NCBI RefSeq assembly: GCF_900184945.1
Contig: NZ_FXYF01000005.1
Span: 281,019-345,018, forward strand
DNA from: Antarctobacter aquimaris
GTDB taxonomy: Bacteria > Pseudomonadota > Alphaproteobacteria > Rhodobacterales > Rhodobacteraceae
Length of the DNA stretch: 64,000 nt
Reading direction: 5' to 3'
Part shown: in pieces, positions 7,772 through 16,852 of the stretch
Numbering within the stretch: the first letter of the stretch is position 1
Layout: each line of letters opens with the position of its first letter
The notes under the pieces: model-generated
Told to the model about the DNA's origin: nothing
Seen by the model: only the letters and a program-made list of their open reading frames with translations
Database searches by the model: none
Program-made: the position numbers and the translations under genes

Positions 7772-10700
7772 ATGGCGACGTATACGGTTACAACAGCGAA
7801 CTGGAACTCGTCGTCGTTCTGGTCAACCGTTTCACGCAACAACGCAGGCCACACTCTGGACTTTTCCAGCCTCGGGCCGGGTTATTCCGTTGTCTACGAC
7901 ACCGGGTCGGGCTTGCTGACCCTGTCCAACGGCACGACGACCTACACTGTCGCCGACCGCACATACAGCGGACCAACGGACGCCGCCCTGGGCGGCAACT
8001 CCCGCTTTGAGAACTACACCACCGTCCGCCTGCCGGCAGGCTCGGACTCCTACTTCGGGTCGGACAGGGCCGAGAATGTCAGCCTTGGCGGCGGCAACGA
8101 CACAATCTTTACCGGCGACGGCACCGACACCGTGACCGGGATCGACGGCAACGATTTCGTCAACCTCGGCGCCGGCAACGAAAGCGTCAGCGCCACCGGC
8201 GGCAACAACACCATCATGGGCGGCGAGGGCAACGACACGCTGTCCTCGGCCGGCAACGATGAATTGCAGGGCGGCTCGGGCAACGACGTGCTGAGCGCCG
8301 CGGCGGGCAACAACACCATCGACGGCGGCACCGGGGCCGACAGCATCACCACCGGCGCGGGCAACGACATGATCGCCGGCGGATCCGGCCAGGACACCAT
8401 CAGCTCGGGCGGCGGCAACGACACGATCTTTGGCGACGCGGCCGACATCGGCGTCAACGCGGGCACACTGTCCAGCTTCGACTTCACCTCCATCGGCGAG
8501 ACCGGCAATACAGGCACCGGCGTCATCGGCTCCTATGCCGTCTATGACAACATCGGCGTCACCGACCAGGGTGTCGTGGTGCAGGCCCGGCTGACCATTC
8601 TGGACGCCGAAAACCCCAACATGCAGGTCGAGTTCAACAACAACTCGGTCTACCTCAACCGCGACGGCGCGGCGGACTCGGGCACCGGGGTCACGCTGGG
8701 GTTCGAGTTCTTCGACCAGGCCACGGGCGCGCCGATCAAGATCACCGGTGTCTTCACCTTCATGGACATCGACACCTCGGCCGAAAGCGTCACGGCGCAG
8801 ACCGCCGACGTGCAGAGCCTGTCGGTGTCCTCGAACCCGTCCACCGACCTCAGCACCTCCGACAACGGCGAGGAAATCGGCGCCAATTCCGACTACAGCA
8901 GTTCCGGCAACGCCGATCAGGATCACTGGGCGCAGTTCGCCTATTCGGAACAGCAGATGCTGGTGTTCGAGGTCACCACGCGCAGCGTCGGCACCAACTA
9001 TTCCTTTTCGACGAACGGCTTCAGCAATCCGCCGACCGTCATCACCGCCACCCCCGAACCGCAGCACGACCTGATCGACGCCGGCGCCGGCGACGACCTG
9101 GTCTACGGCATGGCGGGCAACGACACGATCATCGGCGGCACCGGCCGCGACACGATCGACGGCGGCACCGGCAACGATTCCATCGACGGCGGCGCGGATG
9201 CGGACGTGATTCGCGTCGGCGACCGTTTCGGCAGCGACATCATCCGCGGCGGCGAAGCGGTGACCACCGGCACCGACTACGACGTGCTCGACTTTTCCGG
9301 CATGACCAGCGGCATTTCCGTCACCATGACGGGCCACGAGGCCGGCACCGCCACCAACGGCACCGATACGCTGACCTACAGCCAGATCGAAGGCTACGTG
9401 CTGACCAACCAGGCCGACAGCTTTGACGGCCAGTACGGCCCGTCGACCTCGGGTGTCACGGTGCAGGGCGGCGCGGGCGACGATTCCATCGTCGGCACCC
9501 AGTCCGCCGACCTGATCGACGGCGGCGCCGACAATGACACCATGCGCGGCGGGATGGGAAACGACACCATCACCGGCGGCAGCGGCAACGACAGCATCCA
9601 CGGCAACGAGGGCAATGACAGCCTGAGCGGCGGCGACGGCGCCGACACGATCTACGGCGAGGACGGCGACGACAGCGTCGAGGGCGGCGCGGGCGACGAC
9701 CATCTCGAAGGCAACGCGGGCGACGACACCCTGGTCGGCGGCGCCGGCAACGACTGGTTGCGCGGCTCCTTCGGTGAGGACGCGCTGTATGGCGGCACGG
9801 GCGACGACTATCTCTGGGGCGGCTACGGCGACGATACCTTTCACATCGAGAACGGCTTTGGCAACGACACTGTCGACGCCGAGGCCGAGGACGAGACCAC
9901 CGGCGACGTGCTGGACCTGTCGGCCGTCACCGATGCCCTGACCGTCGACCTGTCCAGCAGCAACCCGGAGATCGGCACCGTCACGGACGGCACCGGGACG
10001 CTGCAATTCAACGATATCGAGATCATCGTGCTGGGCGCGGGCACCGATACGCTGGTGCTGGCGGACGGCTCGGGCGCGGACAGCGTCACCGGCTTTGCCG
10101 CGCCCACGGACATGGGCGGCGGCACCTGGGCGGGCAACGACCGGCTGGACGTCAGCGGGATGACCGATGCGCTGGGCAGCCCGGTCAACGTGGCCGATGT
10201 CACCGTGACCGACACCGTGGGCGACGGGTCGGGCGACGCGGTGCTGACCTTCCCCAACGGCGAGACCCTGACCCTGATCGGCGTCAGCGCGGCGCAGGTC
10301 TCGTCTCCCGCGCAATTGATCGCCATGGGCATTCCGCCGGTGCCGTCCGACGACATCGTGACCGGCACCAGCGGCGCCGACCTGATCGACACCGCCTACA
10401 CCGGCGACCCAGAAGGCGACCGGATCGACAACCTGGACAACGCCACGCTTGACAACGACGACGTCGTTTATGCCGGGGGCGGCGATGACACCATCGACGC
10501 CGGCGCGGGCGACGACACCATCTATGGCGAGGCGGGCGACGACGAGATCTTTGTCGACACCGCGCTCGACAACGACAGCATCCTCGGCGGCGAGACCGGC
10601 GAAACGCAGGGCGACCGCATCAACCTGTCCTCCATCGCCGACGACCTGACCATCACCTTCACCGGCCCCGAAACCGGCACCATCACCGACGGCACCAACA

Positions 10701-12787
10701 CCGCCCACTTTGCCGAGATCGAGCGTTTCCAGCTGGGCACCGGCAACGACAGCGTGATCGGATCCGACGGGGCCGAACACATCATCGGCAACGCCGGCAA
10801 TGACACCATCCTTGGCGGTGGCGGAAACGACACGGTCTTTTCCGGCCTGGACGATGACAGCCTGTCCGGCGGCGCGGGCAACGACAGCCTGGTGGCCGGG
10901 TCCGGGGCCGACACCGTCGACGGCGGCAGCGGCGACGACACCATCGACCTGGGCGCGGCGGACGGCGACCGTGACGTGCTGGTGCTGGCCGATGGCTCGG
11001 GCAGCGACGTGGTCAGCAGCTTCGAAACCCCGACCGATCTGGGCGGCGGCGCCTACTCGGGCAATGACCAGCTGGATGTCAGCGCGCTGACAGACCTTTC
11101 GGGCAATCCCGTCTCCACCGAGGACGTGACCGTCACCGACACCAACGGCGACGGCACCGGCCACGCAATCCTGACCTTTCCGAACGGCGAACAGATCACC
11201 CTGGTCGGCGTCACGGTGGGTGAGGTCCAGAGCCCGGCGCAACTGAACGCCATGGGCATTCCGCTGGCGCCGGGGGATTTCATCGTCGAGGGCACCGGCG
11301 CGGACGACCTGATCGACACCGCCTATGGTGGCGATCCGAACGGCGACTTTGTCGACAATGGCGACGGCATCGGCGGATCGCAGGACGACACCATCCTGGC
11401 CAACGGCGGCAACGATACCGTCCTCGCGGGCGGCGGCAACGACAGTGTCGAAGGCGGCGCGGGCGACGACCTGCTGGATGGCGGCGTAGGGGATGACACG
11501 CTGCGCGGCGGTGACGGCAACGACCGCTTTGTCGCCTCGACCGGCAACAACCTGCTGGATGGCGGCGCGGATGCGGACCTGTTCGAGGTGGGCCATGGCA
11601 CCGATACCATCATCGGCGGCGAGACCGGCACCGACGACGACACGCTCAGCATCGCCGGAGCGAATGACGCCATCGACATCGTCTTTACCGGGGACGAACA
11701 GGGCACCTACACCGACGACGATGGCGACAGCGGCGTGTTCTCGGAAATCGAGAGCTTTGTGCTGTCGGCCGGCAACGATGCCGTGGATGCCAGCGTAGAC
11801 AGCTCGGGCATCACCGTCCTTGCCGGGGCGGGCAACGACACGCTGATCGGCGGCAGCGGCAACGACACCCTGTTCGGCGAGGACGGGGCCGACAGCCTGA
11901 CCGGCGGCATCGGCGCCGACGCACTGGATGGCGGCGAGGGCGACGACACGCTGCACGTGGGATCGGGCGATGCGGCCTCGGGCGGGGGCGGCGACGATCA
12001 CTTCTACGCCAATGCCGCCGACATGAACGGCGCGGACCTGACCATCACCGGCGGCGAGACCGGCGAGACGGCCGGCGACACGCTGACCATCACAGGCCCG
12101 GCCAACATCACCATGACCGGGGCCGAATCCGGCACGGTGACATGGCTCGACGGCTCCACCCTGACCTTCTCCGAGATCGAGAACGTCAACTACATCCCGT
12201 GCTTTACCCCCGGCACCCTGATCAAGAGCGTCCGGGGCGAGGTCGATGCCGCCGACATCCGCCGCGGCGACCGCGTATTGACCCGCGACAACGGCTACAA
12301 GCGCGTGCTCTGGGCCGGGTCGCGGACGCTGTCGGCCGCCGACCTGATCGCCAACCCCGCGTTGCAGCCCGTGCTGATCCGCGCCGGTGCCCTGGGCCGC
12401 CGCACGCCCGAGCGTGACATGATGGTGTCGCCCCGTCACCGCGTGGTGATGGGCGGCGCGGCGGTGGAACTGCTGTTCGGCGAGGACGAGGTGCTGGTCG
12501 CCGCCGGTCACCTGGTGGGCCGCGCCGGGATCACCCGAGTCTGCCCGCCCGAGGGCGTGACCTACGTGCACTTCATGTTCGACACCCATGAACTGGTGTT
12601 GTCGGACGGCGCCTGGACCGAAAGCTTTCAGCCCGGTGACCTGTCGCTGCGCGGCCTCGACTCCGGCCAGCGGAACGAGTTGCTGTCGCTGTTCCCGGAA
12701 CTGGGCAGCGCGCCGGGGCGCGACGCCTATACTGCCGCGCGCGCCTCGCTCAAGGCCGATCAGGCCCGACTGCTGATGTCGGCCTGA
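7772..12787 (+). CDS. RTX-repeat protein with C-terminal Hint domain
   Basis: A 1671-aa secreted-type protein. Blocks of the calcium-binding nonapeptide GGxGxDxxx (GGxGNDTI, GGAGDDxL) occupy roughly residues 100-220, 430-500, 560-690, 900-940, 1000-1070 and 1200-1420. These are interrupted by beta-rich segments, including a ~100-residue module present twice (about 10045-10400 and 10974-11340). The C-terminus is a Hint_2 domain starting CFTPGTLIK at C1477 and including SPRHRVV, the layout common in Rhodobacterales RTX proteins. RTX proteins usually leave by type I secretion, but no transporter lies in the window. The ATG at 7772 follows AAGGTGAGG; a longer in-frame start at 7745 is less likely. 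The function of the secreted protein is not known. Confidence 0.85.
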   Translation: MATYTVTTANWNSSSFWSTVSRNNAGHTLDFSSLGPGYSVVYDTGSGLLTLSNGTTTYTVADRTYSGPTDAALGGNSRFENYTTVRLPAGSDSYFGSDRAENVSLGGGNDTIFTGDGTDTVTGIDGNDFVNLGAGNESVSATGGNNTIMGGEGNDTLSSAGNDELQGGSGNDVLSAAAGNNTIDGGTGADSITTGAGNDMIAGGSGQDTISSGGGNDTIFGDAADIGVNAGTLSSFDFTSIGETGNTGTGVIGSYAVYDNIGVTDQGVVVQARLTILDAENPNMQVEFNNNSVYLNRDGAADSGTGVTLGFEFFDQATGAPIKITGVFTFMDIDTSAESVTAQTADVQSLSVSSNPSTDLSTSDNGEEIGANSDYSSSGNADQDHWAQFAYSEQQMLVFEVTTRSVGTNYSFSTNGFSNPPTVITATPEPQHDLIDAGAGDDLVYGMAGNDTIIGGTGRDTIDGGTGNDSIDGGADADVIRVGDRFGSDIIRGGEAVTTGTDYDVLDFSGMTSGISVTMTGHEAGTATNGTDTLTYSQIEGYVLTNQADSFDGQYGPSTSGVTVQGGAGDDSIVGTQSADLIDGGADNDTMRGGMGNDTITGGSGNDSIHGNEGNDSLSGGDGADTIYGEDGDDSVEGGAGDDHLEGNAGDDTLVGGAGNDWLRGSFGEDALYGGTGDDYLWGGYGDDTFHIENGFGNDTVDAEAEDETTGDVLDLSAVTDALTVDLSSSNPEIGTVTDGTGTLQFNDIEIIVLGAGTDTLVLADGSGADSVTGFAAPTDMGGGTWAGNDRLDVSGMTDALGSPVNVADVTVTDTVGDGSGDAVLTFPNGETLTLIGVSAAQVSSPAQLIAMGIPPVPSDDIVTGTSGADLIDTAYTGDPEGDRIDNLDNATLDNDDVVYAGGGDDTIDAGAGDDTIYGEAGDDEIFVDTALDNDSILGGETGETQGDRINLSSIADDLTITFTGPETGTITDGTNTAHFAEIERFQLGTGNDSVIGSDGAEHIIGNAGNDTILGGGGNDTVFSGLDDDSLSGGAGNDSLVAGSGADTVDGGSGDDTIDLGAADGDRDVLVLADGSGSDVVSSFETPTDLGGGAYSGNDQLDVSALTDLSGNPVSTEDVTVTDTNGDGTGHAILTFPNGEQITLVGVTVGEVQSPAQLNAMGIPLAPGDFIVEGTGADDLIDTAYGGDPNGDFVDNGDGIGGSQDDTILANGGNDTVLAGGGNDSVEGGAGDDLLDGGVGDDTLRGGDGNDRFVASTGNNLLDGGADADLFEVGHGTDTIIGGETGTDDDTLSIAGANDAIDIVFTGDEQGTYTDDDGDSGVFSEIESFVLSAGNDAVDASVDSSGITVLAGAGNDTLIGGSGNDTLFGEDGADSLTGGIGADALDGGEGDDTLHVGSGDAASGGGGDDHFYANAADMNGADLTITGGETGETAGDTLTITGPANITMTGAESGTVTWLDGSTLTFSEIENVNYIPCFTPGTLIKSVRGEVDAADIRRGDRVLTRDNGYKRVLWAGSRTLSAADLIANPALQPVLIRAGALGRRTPERDMMVSPRHRVVMGGAAVELLFGEDEVLVAAGHLVGRAGITRVCPPEGVTYVHFMFDTHELVLSDGAWTESFQPGDLSLRGLDSGQRNELLSLFPELGSAPGRDAYTAARASLKADQARLLMSA

Positions 12788-12793
12788 CGGGCG

Positions 12794-14044
12794 TCAGCGC
12801 AACGCCTGCAACAGCGCGCGCGACGGCGTGCCGGTGACGGGCAGCCCGCGCGACGCCTCATAGGCGGAAATCGCGGCCTCGGTCTTTTTCCCGATCACGC
12901 CGTCAGGGGTGCCCGCGTCAAAGCCCGCTGCCGTCAGCCCGCGTTGCAGGGCCTTGCGTTCCTCCAGCGTGAGCCCGGTGGCATCCGGGCCAAAGTCCCC
13001 TGCCAGCGGCGCGCCGCCGGCCAGTCGGTCGGCCAGGTAGCCCACGGCCAGGCCGTAGTTTTCCGACGGGTTGTAGCGCAGGATCATGTTGAAGTTGTGG
13101 AACACCAGGAAGGCGGGCTTGCCCAGCCCCATCGGCGCCAGCAGCGCCGCCGAGCCGCTGCCGCTCAGCGTGCCGCCGCGCGCCGGGCGCACACCCAGCG
13201 ACGCAAATCGTGCGACGTCGGCCCGGTTCGACCGGCCGGTCGGCCCCGAATAGCCCGACGGCACCGTCACCTCGTAGCCCCAGGGCTCGCCCCGCCGCCA
13301 GCCCGCCCGCGCCAGGAAGCGCGCCGTGGTGGCAAAGGCGTCGATCGGGTTGTCCGACCAGATGTCGCGCTTGCCGTCGCCGTCAAAGTCGACCGAATGC
13401 TCCTGGTAGGCGTTGGGGATCAGTTGGGTGTGCCCCATCGCGCCGGCCCAGCTGCCCACCAGTTGCTCGGGACGCGCGTCGCCGGTCTGCACGATGCGCA
13501 GCGCGTCCATCAGGTTCGATTCAAAGAACTTTCCCCGCCGCCCTTCCCAGGCCAGCGTCGATGTGGCCGAGATCACCGGGATCTTGCCGCGCTTGGTGCC
13601 GAAATAGCTTTCGACCCCCCAGATCGAGGCCATGATCTTGGCCGGCACGCCGTACTCGGCCTCGACCCGCGCCAGCGCGCCTTTCTGCTGGGCAAACAGG
13701 CCCCGGCCAAAACTGACCTTTTCCTCGGGTGCGACGATGGCAAGGTAATCTTCCAGCGAGCGCTTGAATTCGGTCTGGTTGCGGTCCCGCTCGATCACGC
13801 CCGGCAGAAAGCCCTGACCGCGAAAGGCGCGGTCCAGCGTGGCCTGGGTGATCCCGCGCTCGCGCGCGCGGGCCTGGAATGCCTGAACCCATTGATCGTA
13901 GGCCGGATTCGGCTGCGGCCGCAGCCCGGGGTCGGTCTCCGGGTCCGGCCGTGCCACCTGTGGCGTGGCGCCGTTGCCGGGCAGGCAACCGCCCAGAAAG
14001 ATTGCCGATAGTCCCAGCGTGACGTCACGTCTGCCGATCCGCAT
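12794..14044 (-). CDS. Lytic murein transglycosylase (MltB-like) lipoprotein
   Basis: A 416-aa envelope lipoprotein that cleaves the glycan strands of peptidoglycan. The signal peptide carries a lipobox LGGC with the acylated cysteine at C20, preceded by twin arginines (GRRDVTL) that could allow Tat export. The SLT_2/MltB catalytic domain spans about residues 40-330, with the catalytic Glu in IWGVESYFG (E145) and the family block GAMGHTQLIPNAY. A C-terminal peptidoglycan-binding domain (LTEE-type helices and DGVIGKKTEAAISAYE) covers the last 65 residues. Length and order are typical of Rhodobacteraceae MltB-type enzymes. It converges on the RTX gene with a 6-bp gap. Confidence 0.92.
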   Translation of the reverse strand: MRIGRRDVTLGLSAIFLGGCLPGNGATPQVARPDPETDPGLRPQPNPAYDQWVQAFQARARERGITQATLDRAFRGQGFLPGVIERDRNQTEFKRSLEDYLAIVAPEEKVSFGRGLFAQQKGALARVEAEYGVPAKIMASIWGVESYFGTKRGKIPVISATSTLAWEGRRGKFFESNLMDALRIVQTGDARPEQLVGSWAGAMGHTQLIPNAYQEHSVDFDGDGKRDIWSDNPIDAFATTARFLARAGWRRGEPWGYEVTVPSGYSGPTGRSNRADVARFASLGVRPARGGTLSGSGSAALLAPMGLGKPAFLVFHNFNMILRYNPSENYGLAVGYLADRLAGGAPLAGDFGPDATGLTLEERKALQRGLTAAGFDAGTPDGVIGKKTEAAISAYEASRGLPVTGTPSRALLQALR

Positions 14045-14135
14045 GTCCTGTCTCCTGCCGCGCCGTCCCAGTCAGGGCGCACCCCCGGACGGTCGATTGT
14101 ACGCTCACGCGGTCGGGCCGCGCGTGGTCTGCCTG

Positions 14136-14384
14136 TCAGGCGAAAGCGTACCGCCAGGCCAGGAAACCCACAAGGGCCAGCACGACCGGCAGGAACCACC
14201 ACCGGTTCCAGGGCCGGGTCGGACGAAAACAGTAACTGCAGGTGTGGGTGCCATAGCGCAGCTTGTGATTGCAGACGCACCGGAAGACGCGCAGCTTCAA
14301 TTTGAATTTCTCTCTCTTTTTCAAATGCTTCCACGGGATTCGCCGTCCGTCGAGCAGGACAAGGAATGGATCGTTCATCTCCAT
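14136..14384 (-). CDS. Small zinc-ribbon-like membrane protein
   Basis: An 82-aa protein. A CxC...CxxC cluster (CVCNHKL, then CSYC) looks like a small zinc ribbon at residues 37-54. It is followed by one C-terminal transmembrane segment (WWFLPVVLALVGFLAW). The ATG at 14384 is chosen over a second ATG at 14378 only because it comes first; a TTG further upstream is also open. The composition is protein-like and the cysteines are paired, which supports a real gene. I do not recognise the family. It sits alone between the transglycosylase and the GST gene. Confidence 0.5.
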   Translation of the reverse strand: MEMNDPFLVLLDGRRIPWKHLKKREKFKLKLRVFRCVCNHKLRYGTHTCSYCFRPTRPWNRWWFLPVVLALVGFLAWRYAFA

Positions 14385-14552
14385 AGGCAAGTGCGTGCCC
14401 TGCAACAGGGCGGCGGCGCATCGGCGGCGGCACGCCGATGCCGGGACCTGCGACGGGGCACCGATATCCCGGCAAAGGGCGCCATTCCCCGCGTGACGCC
14501 TCGGGCGGCGTCAGGCACACTCGCGGCAGGAACGCCGTGAAAGGAACCACCC

Positions 14553-15194
14553 GTGTCAGACCCCATTGTGCTGCACGACTACTGGCGGTCCTCGGCCTGC
14601 TACCGGGTGCGGATTGCACTGAACCTGCTGGGGCTGGCCTACACCGCGCACCCGGTGGACCTGTTGGCGGGCGAGCACCGCAGCCCCGCCTACCTGGCGC
14701 TGAATCCGCAGGGGCTGGTCCCGAGTTTGCAGATCGACGGCCAGACGCTGACGCAATCGCTCGCCATTCTCGACTACCTCCAGGCGCGGACCCCGGGTGC
14801 CGCCCTGCTGCCGGACGACCCCCTGGGCCAGTACCGAGCGCGGCAACTGTCCCATGCCATCGCGATGGAGATCCACCAGGTCTGCAACCTGTCCGTCGCC
14901 AATCACGCCGCATCCCTCGCGGGCGGCGATGACGCGGTGAAATCCGGCTGGATGCGGCACTTCATCGGGCGCGGGCTGGCCGCCGTCGAGGCCATGCTGC
15001 CCGCTGACACCGCGTTTTGCCTGGGCGAGACGCCCGGCATGGCGGATTGCTGTCTCGTGCCGCAGGTCTACAACGCCGACCGCTGGGGCGTGGACCTGGC
15101 CGCGATGCCGCGCATCCGGGCCATCGCCGGGGCCTGCGCGGCGCTGGAGCCGTTCCAGCGCGCGCATCCCGATGCCGTCCGCCCGCCAGCCTGA
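14553..15194 (+). CDS. maiA: Maleylacetoacetate isomerase / zeta-class GST
   Basis: A 213-aa glutathione S-transferase of the zeta class, which isomerises maleylacetoacetate to fumarylacetoacetate with glutathione in tyrosine or homogentisate breakdown (or maleylpyruvate in gentisate breakdown). The N-terminal thioredoxin fold has the zeta signature YWRSSACYRVRIALNLLG (about 10-27) and the cis-proline region GLVPSLQ. The GTG start follows AAAGGA. No homogentisate gene lies next to it; the only FAH-family hydrolase in the window is 35 kb away, so the pathway partner is uncertain. Maleylpyruvate isomerase is the main alternative. Confidence 0.8.
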   Translation: MSDPIVLHDYWRSSACYRVRIALNLLGLAYTAHPVDLLAGEHRSPAYLALNPQGLVPSLQIDGQTLTQSLAILDYLQARTPGAALLPDDPLGQYRARQLSHAIAMEIHQVCNLSVANHAASLAGGDDAVKSGWMRHFIGRGLAAVEAMLPADTAFCLGETPGMADCCLVPQVYNADRWGVDLAAMPRIRAIAGACAALEPFQRAHPDAVRPPA

Positions 15195-15224
15195 CGTCAG
15201 CGCGCCGGTGACGGGACAGCCGTC

Positions 15225-15986
15225 TCAGTTGGGCGCACGTTCCGCCCAGCCGGCAAAGACCTTCTCCAGCGCGACCACCACATAATAGAGCAGGATGCCC
15301 ATCAGCGCGAGCGCGATCAGGACCGCAAACATCAGCGGATAGTCCGAGTTGGTCTTGCCTGAGTCGAACAACGCCCCCAGACCCCGCCCGTGCGGCGAGA
15401 CGATCTCCATCAGGTTGGTGCCGATGAAGGCCAGGGTGACCGCCACCTTCAGCGCGCCAAAGAACTCGGGCAGCGTCTTGGGCAGCGCGATCTTCCAGAA
15501 GATCGTGGTCTGCGACGCGCCCAGCGACCGCAGGATATCGCGATACTCCGGCTCCAGCGTCGACAGCCCGATGGAGACCGACACCGCGATCGGAAAGAAC
15601 GAGATCATGAAGGCGATCAGGATGGTGTTGAAGTTGTGGTCGCCCACGAACAGCAGCGCCACGATGGGCACCACCGTCGCTTTGGGGATGGCGTTGAAGC
15701 CCACCAGCAACGGGTAGAGCGCATCGCGCATCAGCCGCGAAAAGCCCATGACCATGCCCAGCAGCACGCCAAAGGCGATGGCCAGCAGCAGGCCCACCAC
15801 GGTCCGCCACAGCGTCTGCCAGCCCATGATCAGGAACAGGTTCCAGTATTTCGCGTAGGCCGGCGGCAGGTCCGAGGGCGAGGCCATGACGTAGTTCGGC
15901 CAGCCGTTGACCCAGACCAGCGCCTCCCAGAACAGGCCAAAGGCGAGCATGGCCGCCAGCGGCACCGCGATCTTCTGCCAGTTCAT
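15225..15986 (-). CDS. ABC transporter permease (SsuC/TauC type)
   Basis: A 253-aa inner-membrane permease with about six hydrophobic segments and the inner-membrane loop typical of BPD_transp_1 permeases (EYRDILRSLGASQTTIFWKIALPKTL region, near residues 150-175). Its ATG overlaps the stop of the ATPase gene by 4 bp (ATGA), so the two are translationally coupled. It completes the binding protein-ATPase-permease order of the SsuABC/ThiXYZ-like family. The substrate cannot be read from the permease. Confidence 0.88.
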   Translation of the reverse strand: MNWQKIAVPLAAMLAFGLFWEALVWVNGWPNYVMASPSDLPPAYAKYWNLFLIMGWQTLWRTVVGLLLAIAFGVLLGMVMGFSRLMRDALYPLLVGFNAIPKATVVPIVALLFVGDHNFNTILIAFMISFFPIAVSVSIGLSTLEPEYRDILRSLGASQTTIFWKIALPKTLPEFFGALKVAVTLAFIGTNLMEIVSPHGRGLGALFDSGKTNSDYPLMFAVLIALALMGILLYYVVVALEKVFAGWAERAPN

Positions 15987-16789
15987 GCCACGGCCTCCCC
16001 GGGTTCGGCGGGCGCGCGGCCCTGGGCAATCTGGATCTGGTGGCGCAGCACGGCCAGCGCCTCGGCGCTTTCCGGGGTGTAGAGGTGTTCGAGGTCACGC
16101 TCGCCGGTCAGGTGCACGTCCATCACGTATTGCGTTCGCGCCGGGCGGCCCGACAGCACCACCACCTGGTCGGCCAGGAAGATCGACTCGCGCAGGTCAT
16201 GGGTGATCAGCACGCCGGTGAACGGCTCCTCGGCCTTGACCTTGTGCATGGTCTGCCAGAGGTCCTCGCGGGTGAAGGCATCCAGCGCGCCAAACGGTTC
16301 GTCGAGGATCAGCACCTCGGGCTTGTGCACGATGGCGCGGCACAGAGAGGCGCGCTGCCGCATCCCGCCCGACAGCTCGCTGGGCCGCTTTTCCTCGAAT
16401 CCTTCCAGCCCGACCAGCGCCAACAGCTTGCGCGCACGTTCCTCCTGTTGGGCGCGGGACATGCCGGTCTTCACGATCTCCAACGGCAGCATGACGTTCT
16501 GCAGGATCGTGCGCCATTCCAGCAGCACGGGGTTCTGGAACGCCATTCCCACAGTCGAACGCGGGCCCTTGACCCGCTCGCCGTGCAGCCAGACCTCGCC
16601 CACGTCGGGTTTCATCAGCCCGGCGATCAACCGCGTCAGGGTGGACTTGCCACAACCCGAGGGGCCGACAACGGCGACAAAGCCGCCCTCGGGCACGCTC
16701 AGTTCCAGCCCGTCCAGCACCGGCAGCGGGCCGCTGTCCGTCTTGTAGGCGTGTTTCACGCCCTTGATCTCGATCAGCGGGTTCGACAC
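15983..16789 (-). CDS. ABC transporter ATP-binding protein (SsuB/TauB type)
   Basis: A 268-aa ATPase with Walker A GPSGCGKST, Q-loop region AFQNPVLLEW, signature LSGGMRQR, Walker B LILDEP and the switch histidine in LITHDLRE. It powers import with the adjacent permease and binding protein. The GTG start at 16789 is preferred over a TTG at 16807 because GGAGG lies 7 bases upstream of the GTG. It lies just downstream of the hairpin that follows the binding-protein gene. Confidence 0.92.
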   Translation of the reverse strand: MSNPLIEIKGVKHAYKTDSGPLPVLDGLELSVPEGGFVAVVGPSGCGKSTLTRLIAGLMKPDVGEVWLHGERVKGPRSTVGMAFQNPVLLEWRTILQNVMLPLEIVKTGMSRAQQEERARKLLALVGLEGFEEKRPSELSGGMRQRASLCRAIVHKPEVLILDEPFGALDAFTREDLWQTMHKVKAEEPFTGVLITHDLRESIFLADQVVVLSGRPARTQYVMDVHLTGERDLEHLYTPESAEALAVLRHQIQIAQGRAPAEPGEAVA

Positions 16790-16812
16790 GCGCCAGCCTC
16801 CGTTCAAGTCTT

Positions 16813-16843
16813 GGCCCGCGGCACCGGATCGACGCCGCGGGCC
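16813..16843 (-). terminator. Hairpin after the ABC binding-protein gene
   Basis: A perfect inverted repeat of 10 bp (arm GGCCCGCGGC) with an 11-nt loop begins 9 nt after the stop of the binding-protein gene and before the ATPase ribosome site. No U-run follows, so it is more likely a transcript-stabilising or partial-termination element than a full terminator. Confidence 0.6.
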
Positions 16844-16852
16844 GGGATCAGA

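Noticed and set aside
7832..12589. A 1585-aa open frame antisense to the RTX gene
   Set aside because: It is a composition artefact of GC-rich Gly/Asp repeat codons; its translation is low-complexity Val/Ala/Gly/Asp with no signal or domain, and the plus-strand RTX/Hint protein is clear.
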